The position numbers and the translations under genes were made by a program. Shown here in pieces: positions 1 to 6,206 of a stretch of 8,642 bases of DNA. The notes beneath the pieces are model-generated. The model saw only the letters and a list, made by a program, of their open reading frames with translations. It was not told the origin of the DNA and did not search any database. The stretch covers positions 1-8,642 of the forward strand of contig JALSOD010000238.1 of assembly GCA_026986655.1 (NCBI GenBank), given 5' to 3'. The number at the start of each line of letters is the position of its first letter. Position 1 is the first letter of the stretch. Source of the DNA: Caldifarciminota bacterium (lineage in GTDB: Bacteria; Hydrothermota; Hydrothermia; B15-G9; WFZT01).

Positions 1-2
1 TT

Positions 3-335
3 ATAGATATTTACAAGAACGGTGGCAATTTAACAGATGCCATAATGTCTGACTTCTTCAAGAAGGGCCGTGAATGGCAGTTCAACTATGCCTACATGAA
101 GAAAGCAGATGAAATGGGTAACCTCTTGATGCCATGCTCGATTAGAGACAATCATCTTGAATTTATGAGGATAGCTGAGGAATCTCATGTAAAAGCTGAA
201 GACGAAAATGCCGCTGTTGCACTTACTGATGAAGACTATCACAAAGGGTTAATCGAGTATGACGAGAGATTAAGAGAACTGACAGAGCCAATCTGGCAGG
301 AAATGTTCCTCGAGAAAGAGAAAGTGGAGGTATAA
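3..335 (+). CDS. Radical SAM protein, C-terminal fragment (5' end outside window)
   Basis: The reading frame is open from the left edge to the TAA at 333-335, so this is the last ~110 residues of a longer gene. The internal ATG at 45 is not the likely start, because the frame upstream of it already reads like the family. The pattern is a stretch ending in SDFFKKGREWQF, then NLLMPCSIRDNH, then an acidic helical tail rich in E, D and Y. It resembles the C-terminal end of radical SAM enzymes that finish with a SPASM-like segment, where 'sp.Fk..r..q' is followed by 'NLl.PC.i.Dn' and a helical tail. The CX3SAM motif would lie outside the window, so the substrate cannot be inferred. A strong hairpin follows 6 nt after the stop. 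The assignment rests on remembered family patterns and is moderate; a different Fe-S oxidoreductase C-terminus is possible. Confidence 0.55.
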   Translation: MDIYKNGGNLTDAIMSDFFKKGREWQFNYAYMKKADEMGNLLMPCSIRDNHLEFMRIAEESHVKAEDENAAVALTDEDYHKGLIEYDERLRELTEPIWQEMFLEKEKVEV

Positions 336-341
336 ATGTAA

Positions 342-383
342 TCGGGGAAGGGCCATGGACTTTGTCTCATGGCCATTCCCCGA
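342..383 (+). terminator. Strong hairpin after the radical SAM gene, probable terminator
   Basis: A 16-bp stem with one mismatch: 342-357 (TCGGGGAAGGGCCATG) pairs with 368-383 (CATGGCCATTCCCCGA) around a 10-nt loop. It starts 6 nt after the TAA. It is not followed at once by a U-tract, so it may act as a 3'-end stabilising hairpin or a factor-assisted terminator. A weaker 5-bp hairpin (406-410 with 425-429) followed by T5 at 432-436 lies just downstream and could complete termination. The gene on the other side is convergent, so a 3'-end role fits both strands. Confidence 0.5.
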
Positions 384-460
384 ATCTGGTTAAAAACACT
401 GATTCTGGGAAGTTGTTAAAATTCTCCCACATTTTTATGAAAATTTTTTATCCCTAAAAC

Positions 461-494
461 TATCATGCTTTCTCTTATATCATGCTTTCTCTTA
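461..494. repeat. Perfect 17-bp tandem duplication
   Basis: The unit TATCATGCTTTCTCTTA occurs twice head to tail, at 461-477 and 478-494, with no mismatch. It lies between the two convergent genes and ends 8 bp before the stop codon of the propeller gene at 503. An exact, two-copy, non-coding duplication suggests a recent slippage event. Confidence 0.9.
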
Positions 495-502
495 AGGGTA
501 TT

Positions 503-1627
503 TTATAAATCAACGAATTGAGATGAATTTACCGTACAAATCTTTTTCCCAACCTCCAGTTTGTAAAAATAGACTCCATCCTTGTCTGGTGAAAAAATAA
601 AATTACGAAATATCATAACTTCTTTCACTAACCTCCCTGTTGGGTTATAGATTTTTAACATAGCACTTCTATGGGGACCAGTAATTTTGAATAAAATGCC
701 GTCTTTAAGATTGATTACTCTTATATCATCAGCAACAACTTTAAATTCCTCCTCGATACCGATTAGTAAGTTCCTATAAATCTCAAGACCTGCATTTCCA
801 TCTGCTACATAAATATACTCCCCATTAGCAGATATTCCCCACGCATAATCAGGCGTATTGTAATATCCCACCTCACGAGGATTGTATGGGTCGGTTACAT
901 CAATTATTCTAAAACCTGATGTATATGCTGATATATAAGCATAATGTCCGTCAACGGCCACACATGTCGCATAGTCAGAATCGTAAGTACCGACAACATG
1001 TGGATCGGTCGGGTCAGAAACATCTATTATCCTTAGATCTCCATCGACAACATAAGCATAGGTCCCATATACCCTTACATACCCAGCATAACCTGGCAAA
1101 TTGCAATGTCCCACTTCGTGAGGATTTGTAGGGTTTGAAACATCTACGACTGAAAAACCATCACCGCCGCGAGCAACATAAGCATAGTTGCCAACAACAT
1201 GTACAGCCTTAATCCATCCAGATGGATTATAAAATCCAACCTCGTGAGGGTCAGATGGGTTAGAAATATCCAGAATTCTTAAACCTGCACCATCGTCTGC
1301 AACATAAGCGTAAGAACCTAAAACATAAACATTTCTGGTAAATCCAGGAGTATCATAAAACCCGATTTCTTGAGGATTCTGGGGATCAGATATGTCAACA
1401 ATTCTCAACCCTGCACTAAAATTTGCAACAAAAGCATAAACACCATCTACGAAAACATCCTCAGCGGAACCTTGCGTTCTATAACATCCAACTTCGGCAG
1501 GACTAAAAGGATTGGTTACATCAACTATCCGCAATCCTGAATCCCCATCAGCTACAAACGTATAATTCCCTGCGATAAATACACGCCATGAAAAACCAGG
1601 TGTGTCGTATCCGCCTATATAACACAC
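503..1627 (-). CDS. LVIVD-repeat beta-propeller protein with C-terminal sorting-like domain (5' end cut off by an in-frame stop)
   Basis: Seven tandem repeats of ~42 residues fill residues 1 to ~290. Each has a core like 'V.G.YAYVADG.aGLRIiDvSnP..P.EVG', the LVIVD pattern, and seven copies fit a seven-blade propeller. Residues ~300-374 form a beta-rich tail with 'LKIYNPTGRLVKEV' and 'DGVYFYKLEVGKK', like the T9SS/Por-type C-terminal sorting domains of FCB-type bacteria. This implies an outer-surface or secreted protein, probably for binding rather than catalysis. The longest uninterrupted frame begins at a GTG (1627-1625), but no Shine-Dalgarno precedes it and it lacks a signal peptide. The same frame upstream of a single TAA (1645-1643) carries a signal peptide, an ATG at 1735, an SD and a promoter. 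The intact gene would be 503-1735, ~410 residues. As written it is a pseudogene, or the TAA is a sequence error. Confidence 0.85.
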   Translation of the reverse strand: MCYIGGYDTPGFSWRVFIAGNYTFVADGDSGLRIVDVTNPFSPAEVGCYRTQGSAEDVFVDGVYAFVANFSAGLRIVDISDPQNPQEIGFYDTPGFTRNVYVLGSYAYVADDGAGLRILDISNPSDPHEVGFYNPSGWIKAVHVVGNYAYVARGGDGFSVVDVSNPTNPHEVGHCNLPGYAGYVRVYGTYAYVVDGDLRIIDVSDPTDPHVVGTYDSDYATCVAVDGHYAYISAYTSGFRIIDVTDPYNPREVGYYNTPDYAWGISANGEYIYVADGNAGLEIYRNLLIGIEEEFKVVADDIRVINLKDGILFKITGPHRSAMLKIYNPTGRLVKEVMIFRNFIFSPDKDGVYFYKLEVGKKICTVNSSQFVDL

Positions 1628-1642
1628 ATTGGAGGAATCAAT

Positions 1643-1735
1643 TTAGGAGCTATAACTATTGATAACCTTATTCTCCCAATTTTTTCCATAAATAATGAGA
1701 GGCATAATTAACAGTATTACCGTATTACCTCTCAT
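1643..1735 (-). pseudogene. Detached signal-peptide segment of the propeller gene, ending in a premature TAA
   Basis: An ATG at 1735-1733 opens a 30-codon frame beginning MRGNTVILLIMPLIIYG, a short basic N-terminus followed by a hydrophobic core, as in a signal peptide. It ends in TAA at 1645-1643. After the TAA the same frame runs on without a break (IDSS then NVCYIGGYDTPG) into the first propeller repeat. AGGA (1747-1744) lies 8 nt before the ATG, a good ribosome-site distance, and a sigma70-like promoter lies upstream. All of this indicates that 1735 is the true start of the propeller gene and that the TAA is a point lesion. Confidence 0.75.
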
Positions 1736-1765
1736 GACACACATCCTTTTTGTTTTTAATTTAAT

Positions 1766-1793
1766 AGTATACTTTACATTAATAACAAATCAA
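1766..1793 (-). promoter_or_regulatory. Probable sigma70-type promoter of the propeller gene
   Basis: On the minus strand TTGATT (1793-1788) and TATACT (1771-1766) are separated by 16 nt. The -10 ends 30 nt before the ATG at 1735, leaving room for a short leader that carries the AGGA ribosome site. It diverges from the plus-strand promoter at 1862-1890. Confidence 0.5.
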
Positions 1794-1861
1794 GCATTAA
1801 TTATATCTAATGAATCATATCATTACTGGAGCCCTTCACTTTGCTTGAAGGGGCATTAAGT

Positions 1862-1890
1862 TTGACATTTCAAAACATCGTGGCTAAACT
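1862..1890 (+). promoter_or_regulatory. Promoter of the CxxC/polyferredoxin pair, probably giving a leaderless mRNA
   Basis: A perfect -35 TTGACA (1862-1867), a 17-nt spacer and TAAACT (1885-1890). Only 8 nt separate the -10 from the ATG at 1899, so transcription would start at or within a few bases of the start codon. This fits the lack of any Shine-Dalgarno before 1899. The same 8-nt geometry is seen before the GHL10-type gene. Confidence 0.55.
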
Positions 1891-1898
1891 AAATCCCG

Positions 1899-2045
1899 AT
1901 GAAAAAAATTACCTGGGTTGTGTTATTGATCATAACACTCGGATTTTCAGGCTTTTTTTTATACCATGGAATTAAATCAGGTGAAAACAACGAGATCGGA
2001 ATGAACGCATCTCTCATTTGTTTTTCGTGTATTGGACTTGAATAA
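1899..2045 (+). CDS. Small single-pass membrane protein with C-terminal CxxC (CD1871A-like)
   Basis: A 48-residue protein too short for most ORF lists. Residues 2-22 are a hydrophobic helix after MKK (KKITWVVLLIITLGF onward), then comes a polar linker and the C-terminal sequence SLICFSCIGLE with cysteines at 41 and 44. One membrane helix plus a terminal CxxC recalls the small family NCBI names CD1871A family CXXC motif-containing proteins, whose C-terminus is like 'ICLECIGIG'. This is a memory-based match. Its TAA (2043-2045) overlaps the ATG of the next gene (2045-2047) by one base, giving translational coupling to the polyferredoxin. A stop codon lies in frame at 1890-1892, so ATG 1899 is the first possible start. 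The role is unknown; binding of a metal or cluster, or thiol redox chemistry with the partner, is inferred. Confidence 0.75.
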   Translation: MKKITWVVLLIITLGFSGFFLYHGIKSGENNEIGMNASLICFSCIGLE

Positions 2046-2923
2046 TGGTTTCGAAAATCAGGAGATTCTTTCAATACATAAGTACAGTTGCCATTGATAA
2101 CTATGTCAAGGGAGTCCTCATTGGACAGGCCATCTATCAAGGTGTTTTTAAAAACGTACCTGTACCTGCCCTAAATTGTTACTCGTGTCCTCTCTCAAGA
2201 TTTGCCTGTCCAATTGGGACCTTTCAGCACTTCCTGACCGTTAGGCAGGTCCCTTATTTCATGCTTGGATTCTTTGGCTTCATTGGAGGGTTGATTGGTA
2301 GGGCACCTTGTGGATGGATCTGTCCATTTGGTCTATTTCAGGAGCTTCTTTACAAAATTCCATCCTTTAAGTTCAGGTTGCCAGAATGGGTAAAATATAT
2401 CAAATATTTTGTTCTTGTGATTCTCACTATACTCTTGCCGCTAATTCTTCTTGAACCCTGGTTTTGCAAATTCTGTCCGGCAGGGACAATCGAGGCTGGA
2501 ATTCCTTTACTTTCATGGAATCCTGTAAAAACAATGGGTTCTTCTCTCTATGATCTCCTCACAACTCACTTTTACGTCAAATATGGAATTCTCATTCTGC
2601 TCCTGTCTCTGTTCATCACAACCAAAAGACCTTTCTGTAGAATGTTTTGTCCTCTCGGAGCCATTTTCTCACTGTTCAACAAATTTGCTTTCATCAGGAT
2701 GGAGGTTGATCTAAATAAGTGCTCAAGATGTGATCTCTGCTACAATGTGTGTCCAATGGAGGTCAGAATATGGCAAAACCCTGACAATGTAGATTGTATC
2801 AGGTGTATGAAATGTTATGATGTTTGTCCAGATAAGGCAATTAAGGTAGTCACTCCACTCACAATGGCAAGGGAATTGCAGATCACACACGAATTGAAAG
2901 TCCCCGCTCCTCCTCCATCCTGA
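2045..2923 (+). CDS. NapH/CcoG-type membrane 4Fe-4S polyferredoxin
   Basis: A 292-residue membrane iron-sulfur protein. Hydrophobic helices lie at about residues 70-86, 117-137 and 177-193, with further weaker segments. Two CX3CP motifs typical of NapH-like proteins occur at C89/C93 (CGWICP) and C198/C202 (CRMFCP). Extra cysteines sit at 45, 48 and 55 (CYSCP then CP) and at 141/144 (CKFCP). The C-terminal part is a two-cluster ferredoxin domain: C226, C229, C232, C236 and C251, C254, C257, C261. Such proteins pass electrons from or to the quinone pool or a periplasmic partner. No nap, nos or cytochrome oxidase gene is nearby, so the pathway is open, and NapH is only the family name. It is coupled to the small CxxC protein upstream and ends one base short of the convergent CDF gene. 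Confidence 0.85.
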   Translation: MVSKIRRFFQYISTVAIDNYVKGVLIGQAIYQGVFKNVPVPALNCYSCPLSRFACPIGTFQHFLTVRQVPYFMLGFFGFIGGLIGRAPCGWICPFGLFQELLYKIPSFKFRLPEWVKYIKYFVLVILTILLPLILLEPWFCKFCPAGTIEAGIPLLSWNPVKTMGSSLYDLLTTHFYVKYGILILLLSLFITTKRPFCRMFCPLGAIFSLFNKFAFIRMEVDLNKCSRCDLCYNVCPMEVRIWQNPDNVDCIRCMKCYDVCPDKAIKVVTPLTMARELQITHELKVPAPPPS

Positions 2924-2924
2924 G

Positions 2925-3788
2925 TTATTGATTACAAATTATATCCTCATCGCATAAATTTTTATTCTCGACCTGAATAGTAGTGTGTGAAATTCCAAAT
3001 TTTTCTCTCAAACTGGAATTAATTTCCTCTATCAACTTATCGGTATCATGCCTTGATGTTACTGCATGAAGAGAGATAAAGGCATTCTTAGAATCGACAC
3101 TCCAGAGATGAATGTGGTGGATATTTTCAATTCCATATATTTTCTCAAGTTCTCTTGCTATTAACTCTATATCCTGATCGGCTGGAACTCCCATGACAAG
3201 GATGTGAAACGTGTTCTTTACTAAGTTGTATGAACTCTTGATAATAAAACCGACGATTATGAAAGTAACAAGAGGATCAACTATTCTGATACCTGTAAAA
3301 TAAATCAATGGAACCGCAAGGACTACAAAAACTGAGGAGATTGTGTCAAAGAACAGGTGTAAATATGCAGCTTTGACATTTAGATTCTGCTCTCTATGGG
3401 AATGTAGTAAAATTATAGAAATAAAGTTTCCAATGAGTCCTATCAGGGAGGCAATTAACATTATTTTTAAATTTATTTCTCCCGGACTCAATATGCGCTT
3501 GAATGCTTCAATAATTAACCATCCAGCAATAACAAAGAGAAATACTCCGTTCAGAAAAGCAGTTACTACTTCGGTTCTCTTAAATCCAAACGTGTGAAAC
3601 TTATCTAACTGTTTTTGAGAGAATCTTTCACCGAGATAACCAATAATGAGTGATACGACATCGGTTAAATTGTGTACGGCATCAGATATGAGTGCAAGGC
3701 TTCCGGATAGTATACCTCCAACAATTTCTGCAATTGTTATAAAAGAATTAAGTACAATTGAGAGGAAAAACTTCTCAGATAGATGCAT
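2925..3788 (-). CDS. Cation diffusion facilitator (CDF) zinc/divalent-metal exporter, CzcD/ZitB-like
   Basis: A 287-residue CDF transporter that exports Zn2+ or a similar ion from the cytoplasm by proton antiport. Six membrane helices lie in residues ~8-195. The metal site is visible as H39 and D43 in helix 2 (SDAVHNLTD) and H144 and D148 in helix 5 (AYLHLFFD). This HD-HD arrangement is typical of zinc-preferring members. The C-terminal cytoplasmic dimer domain (~203-275) carries IHHIHLW (224-229) and a histidine at 268. The tail ends CDEDIICNQ. Its ATG (3788-3786) overlaps the stop of the upstream GHL10-type gene by one base (TAATG on the minus strand), so translation is probably coupled. 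The stop is 1 bp from the convergent polyferredoxin stop, with no terminator visible. Confidence 0.92.
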   Translation of the reverse strand: MHLSEKFFLSIVLNSFITIAEIVGGILSGSLALISDAVHNLTDVVSLIIGYLGERFSQKQLDKFHTFGFKRTEVVTAFLNGVFLFVIAGWLIIEAFKRILSPGEINLKIMLIASLIGLIGNFISIILLHSHREQNLNVKAAYLHLFFDTISSVFVVLAVPLIYFTGIRIVDPLVTFIIVGFIIKSSYNLVKNTFHILVMGVPADQDIELIARELEKIYGIENIHHIHLWSVDSKNAFISLHAVTSRHDTDKLIEEINSSLREKFGISHTTIQVENKNLCDEDIICNQ

Positions 3789-4933
3789 TACTTGGTCAAG
3801 GTAAATTCACGGACGATCTTTCTCAACTTTTTATCGTTTTTCAGATGGACATAGGCAAAGATGACGAAACCGTCTGTGTCTTTAGAATTTTTCACCATTT
3901 CCAGTTCTTTTTTAACATACTTCTTGGTGCCGGTGTCAAACCATACACCTATACCCATCAAGAGTTTTGATTTTCCCTTCCCTGCAGAGCAGTACCTCAA
4001 GTATTTTGCGAAAGTATTGACATATGGTGTATATGCCATTGGAACTGTCAAATCCAGAAGTCCATCATCGTTCCATGTCCTCCAATCCTGAGCGAGGGAC
4101 ATATAGGCTGAACCGACATTGGCGAATACCGCTGCTGATATCTGAACACGAGGATTTACGGCTTTAACCTCCTTTCTCACCTGGGCCACAAGTGCTTTCA
4201 CCGCTTTTACCCTCGTTTCATTCCAGAGTTTAAATTTATACTCCGCATACCTTTCATAAATGCTTTTTACCCTTAATGTGTTCCAATGTGGGGATTTGAT
4301 TCTGCTAATATAAGGTGAATAAATGGGATCATACTCGTATTCGTGGGTAAAATTTTCTCTAATCTCCGGATCATAGCCGTAGGAATATCCTGGATAACGT
4401 ATAAAATCGAAATGCACCCCATCAACGTTGTAATTTTTGACAATTTCAACAAAAACACTGGTTATGAAGTCTCTCACATCCTTTTTCCTTGGTTCAAGGA
4501 AAAGGCCATCAAAACCAGCCCTCAAAAACTCCGGTGTGCTGTAAAATCTCGTGTTTTTACCTCTATCATCATACAGAAACCAATCGGGATGTTTGTAGTA
4601 CACGTGATTTGAGTCCTTTGGAGGGGTTTTGAGTGACCAGAACAGCACAGAATTTACCCATGCATGTACCTGTATACCGTGTTTGTGGGCCTCTTTAACA
4701 AGCTCTCTCAAAGGGTCTCTCGTTCCGATGTACTCTGAGACAGGTAATATCTTTGATTGATAATAGGCGTAGCCCCCGACAACTACTTGAACAAAAAGGG
4801 TGTTTAACCCAAGTTCACTCGCATTCTTTACAATTTCCTGTGCCGCATTCTCTGGTCTGAGTTGTCTCGCTGTTATCCATACACCTTTTACATTCATTAG
4901 TCCAATTACTGTTAAAAATACAATCTTCAGCAT
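3788..4933 (-). CDS. Secreted GHL10-type putative glycoside hydrolase (YngK/DUF187-like)
   Basis: A 381-residue protein of the glycosyl-hydrolase-like 10 group (TIM barrel). MLKIVFLTVIGLMN is a short signal peptide or anchor, followed by the first barrel strand KGVWIT. Family-type motifs: 'LGLNTLFVQV' (strand 2), 'GIQVHAWVN', 'HPDWFLYDDRGK', the strongly typical VDGVHFDFIRYP around residues 170-181, and 'LDLTVPMAYTPY' near the C-terminus. Proteins of this group are thought to act on cell-wall or extracellular polysaccharide; the substrate here is unknown. A TTG at 4939 is possible, but ATG 4933 is preferred because it lies 8 nt after a -10 box and begins the cleaner signal peptide. No Shine-Dalgarno is seen. 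The TAA overlaps the ATG of the CDF gene, an unusual pairing of a secreted enzyme with a metal exporter. Confidence 0.85.
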   Translation of the reverse strand: MLKIVFLTVIGLMNVKGVWITARQLRPENAAQEIVKNASELGLNTLFVQVVVGGYAYYQSKILPVSEYIGTRDPLRELVKEAHKHGIQVHAWVNSVLFWSLKTPPKDSNHVYYKHPDWFLYDDRGKNTRFYSTPEFLRAGFDGLFLEPRKKDVRDFITSVFVEIVKNYNVDGVHFDFIRYPGYSYGYDPEIRENFTHEYEYDPIYSPYISRIKSPHWNTLRVKSIYERYAEYKFKLWNETRVKAVKALVAQVRKEVKAVNPRVQISAAVFANVGSAYMSLAQDWRTWNDDGLLDLTVPMAYTPYVNTFAKYLRYCSAGKGKSKLLMGIGVWFDTGTKKYVKKELEMVKNSKDTDGFVIFAYVHLKNDKKLRKIVREFTLTK

Positions 4934-4941
4934 TGCCAACT

Positions 4942-4970
4942 ATCTTAAACAAACTCACATAAATCATCAA
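4942..4970 (-). promoter_or_regulatory. Promoter of the GHL10-CDF operon, probably leaderless
   Basis: On the minus strand TTGATG (4970-4965), a 17-nt spacer, then TAAGAT (4947-4942). The -10 ends 8 nt before ATG 4933, the same distance as at the plus-strand promoter at 1862-1890. There is no SD between them. The TTG at 4939 would be only 2 nt from the -10, too close to be in the transcript, which supports the ATG. Confidence 0.5.
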
Positions 4971-5167
4971 GAGTTAGGGACTAAATTTCGTTCAAAAGTT
5001 AGATAAGTTATATCTTAAAGGCCATTTTATATTCTCTCCACAGAATGAATTTTAAAATCAAGGAATTACCTGTTTGATAGAAGAGGAATCTTATAAACCA
5101 GCACGTGGAGAATGTGTCCGAGTTCATGTTCCAACACCGGTAAAGTGGAATCTCTGTTTATTCGAGT

Positions 5168-6124
5168 TTAATCCGCAAAACTGAAGCCAAAGTGAAAAAC
5201 TTTGAGGTATGCTTCTACAATATCAAAGTCGTAGAGAATTCCATTATTTCTTTGGATCTCTTCAAGAGCAACATTAGTACCCAATGCAGGTCTATACGGC
5301 CTATGGGAGCTTATAGCCTCGACCATATTTGCAACTGCCAGAATCCTTGCCTCAAGTAGAATTTCGTTTCCCTTTAAGCCATTTGGATATCCAGAACCAT
5401 CGATTCTTTCGTGGTGTTGCAAAACGACTCTCGCAACCGGCCAGGGGAATTCCACTTTCCTCAGAATCTCATATCCAACAACGGGATCTTCCTTGACAAG
5501 TGCATATTCAATCTGTGTCAATTTAGTTGGTTTGGTTAGGATATCGGAGGGGATAGCAATCTTCCCAATATCATGTAGTAACCCGGCTATTCTAATTAAT
5601 TCTATACTCTCATTTAATCCCAGCTCTTTAGCAATTTTTATAGCAAGTTTTGTAACACGTCTCTGGTGACCAGCAGTATAAGGATCTCTAACTTCCACCG
5701 TTGTACTCAAAGCAAACACAGTGGAATCAAACAACTTCTTCATCTTTTCGAGACTATCTCTCAGAGATTTCTCCAGCGTTTTTAACTCTGTAATATCCTG
5801 AATGCTACCTTCAATATAAATCTCTCCATCGCTTGTTCTTTTAACTCTGGCAGTATCTTTTATCCAAACGATGCGGCCGTCTTTTCGAACAAACCTTGTC
5901 TCCCTTTCAAGTGCACCCTTTTCCAGTATTTTTTTCAACCAGATCTCCCTCTCTTCCCTATCAAGATATAGGTCTATTGCATTTTTGTTCTTCAATTCTT
6001 CCTCTGAATAACCCAAAATTTTAGAAGACTGTGGATTAAAATTGACAATTTTGCCATCCGGTGTCGTCGTGTACAGTCCAACAGGTACATTCTCAAAGAG
6101 TGATCGATACTTCCTTTCAGACAA
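5168..6124 (-). CDS. PAS + HD-GYP cyclic-di-GMP phosphodiesterase-like protein (3' part of a frameshifted gene)
   Basis: Residues 1-118 are a PAS domain with PAC tail (SERKYRSLFENVPVG to EGSIQDITELK), then a short coiled linker, then an HD-GYP domain (~133-312). Seen in order: DPYTAGHQRRV (H153), LLHDIGK (H184, D185, K188), HHERIDGSGYPNGL (H237, H238 and the GYP signature) and SHRPYRPALG. The family hydrolyses cyclic-di-GMP. Two positions normally holding metal ligands differ: D213 where 'THP' is usual, and N266 where 'VAD' is usual, so activity is doubtful. The start shown is a TTG with no convincing SD. The frame is open further upstream (LEGQFKGVVLVIHDITDI), completing the second PAS domain of the upstream gene. 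It is therefore the rest of one gene spanning 5168-6891, and independent translation is unlikely. Confidence 0.85.
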   Translation of the reverse strand: MSERKYRSLFENVPVGLYTTTPDGKIVNFNPQSSKILGYSEEELKNKNAIDLYLDREEREIWLKKILEKGALERETRFVRKDGRIVWIKDTARVKRTSDGEIYIEGSIQDITELKTLEKSLRDSLEKMKKLFDSTVFALSTTVEVRDPYTAGHQRRVTKLAIKIAKELGLNESIELIRIAGLLHDIGKIAIPSDILTKPTKLTQIEYALVKEDPVVGYEILRKVEFPWPVARVVLQHHERIDGSGYPNGLKGNEILLEARILAVANMVEAISSHRPYRPALGTNVALEEIQRNNGILYDFDIVEAYLKVFHFGFSFAD

Positions 6125-6198
6125 TTCAAGTTCTTTAAAAGCCTTCCTGATATCAGTTATGTCATGAATTACGAGTACAACACCTTTAAATTGCCCTT

Positions 6199-6206
6199 CT
6201 AAAAAA
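6199..6206 (-). other. Frameshift site: T6 run followed by TAG in the PAS/HD-GYP gene
   Basis: On the minus strand the sequence is CCA GTT TTT TAG, with six T (6206-6201). Adding one T, or slipping back one base on TTT, gives S-P-V-F-L-E-G-Q-F-K-G, a normal PAS strand that continues to the HD-GYP domain. It is most simply a one-base deletion or sequencing error in a homopolymer. Programmed slippage is less likely, because the run is short and the site is not the classical X XXY YYZ in the incoming frame. Confidence 0.8.

Noticed and set aside
30..242. Minus-strand frame antisense to the radical SAM fragment.
   Set aside because: The plus-strand frame has clear family character and continues to the window edge; the antisense frame has none.
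919..1131. Open plus-strand frame antisense to the propeller repeats.
   Set aside because: It is a shadow of the repeated propeller sequence: composition rich in H, R and Q, with no SD and no family resemblance.
503..1735. Stop-codon readthrough or recoding as an explanation for the TAA in the propeller gene.
   Set aside because: TAA is used as a normal terminator by several neighbouring genes, and no recoding signal was visible around 1643-1645. A point lesion or sequence error is simpler.
1831..1854. Small hairpin GCCCTTCA/TGAAGGGGC with a 7-nt loop between the divergent promoters.
   Set aside because: It has one bulged base and no T-run, and sits just before the -35 of the plus-strand promoter, so it is not a terminator for any gene. 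An operator role is possible but unsupported.
1920..1938. Inverted repeat GTGTTA/TAACAC around TTGATCA near the start of the small CxxC gene.
   Set aside because: It lies within codons for a hydrophobic helix (V, L, I, T), which alone can produce such symmetry; there is no second copy in the window.
5066..5167. After the HD-GYP stop, the same minus-strand frame reads TLPVLEHELGHILHV, which contains an HExxH zinc-protease motif.
   Set aside because: Only about 33 codons, no ATG, no SD, no signal or further protease sequence, and the HD-GYP protein already ends where its family normally ends. Chance is the simplest explanation, and a gene remnant cannot be shown.
5074..5181. Plus-strand frame starting at TTG that reads IEEESYKPARGECVRV and overlaps the HD-GYP 3' end.
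   Set aside because: No ATG, no SD, no recognisable family, and it runs antisense into a well-supported gene.
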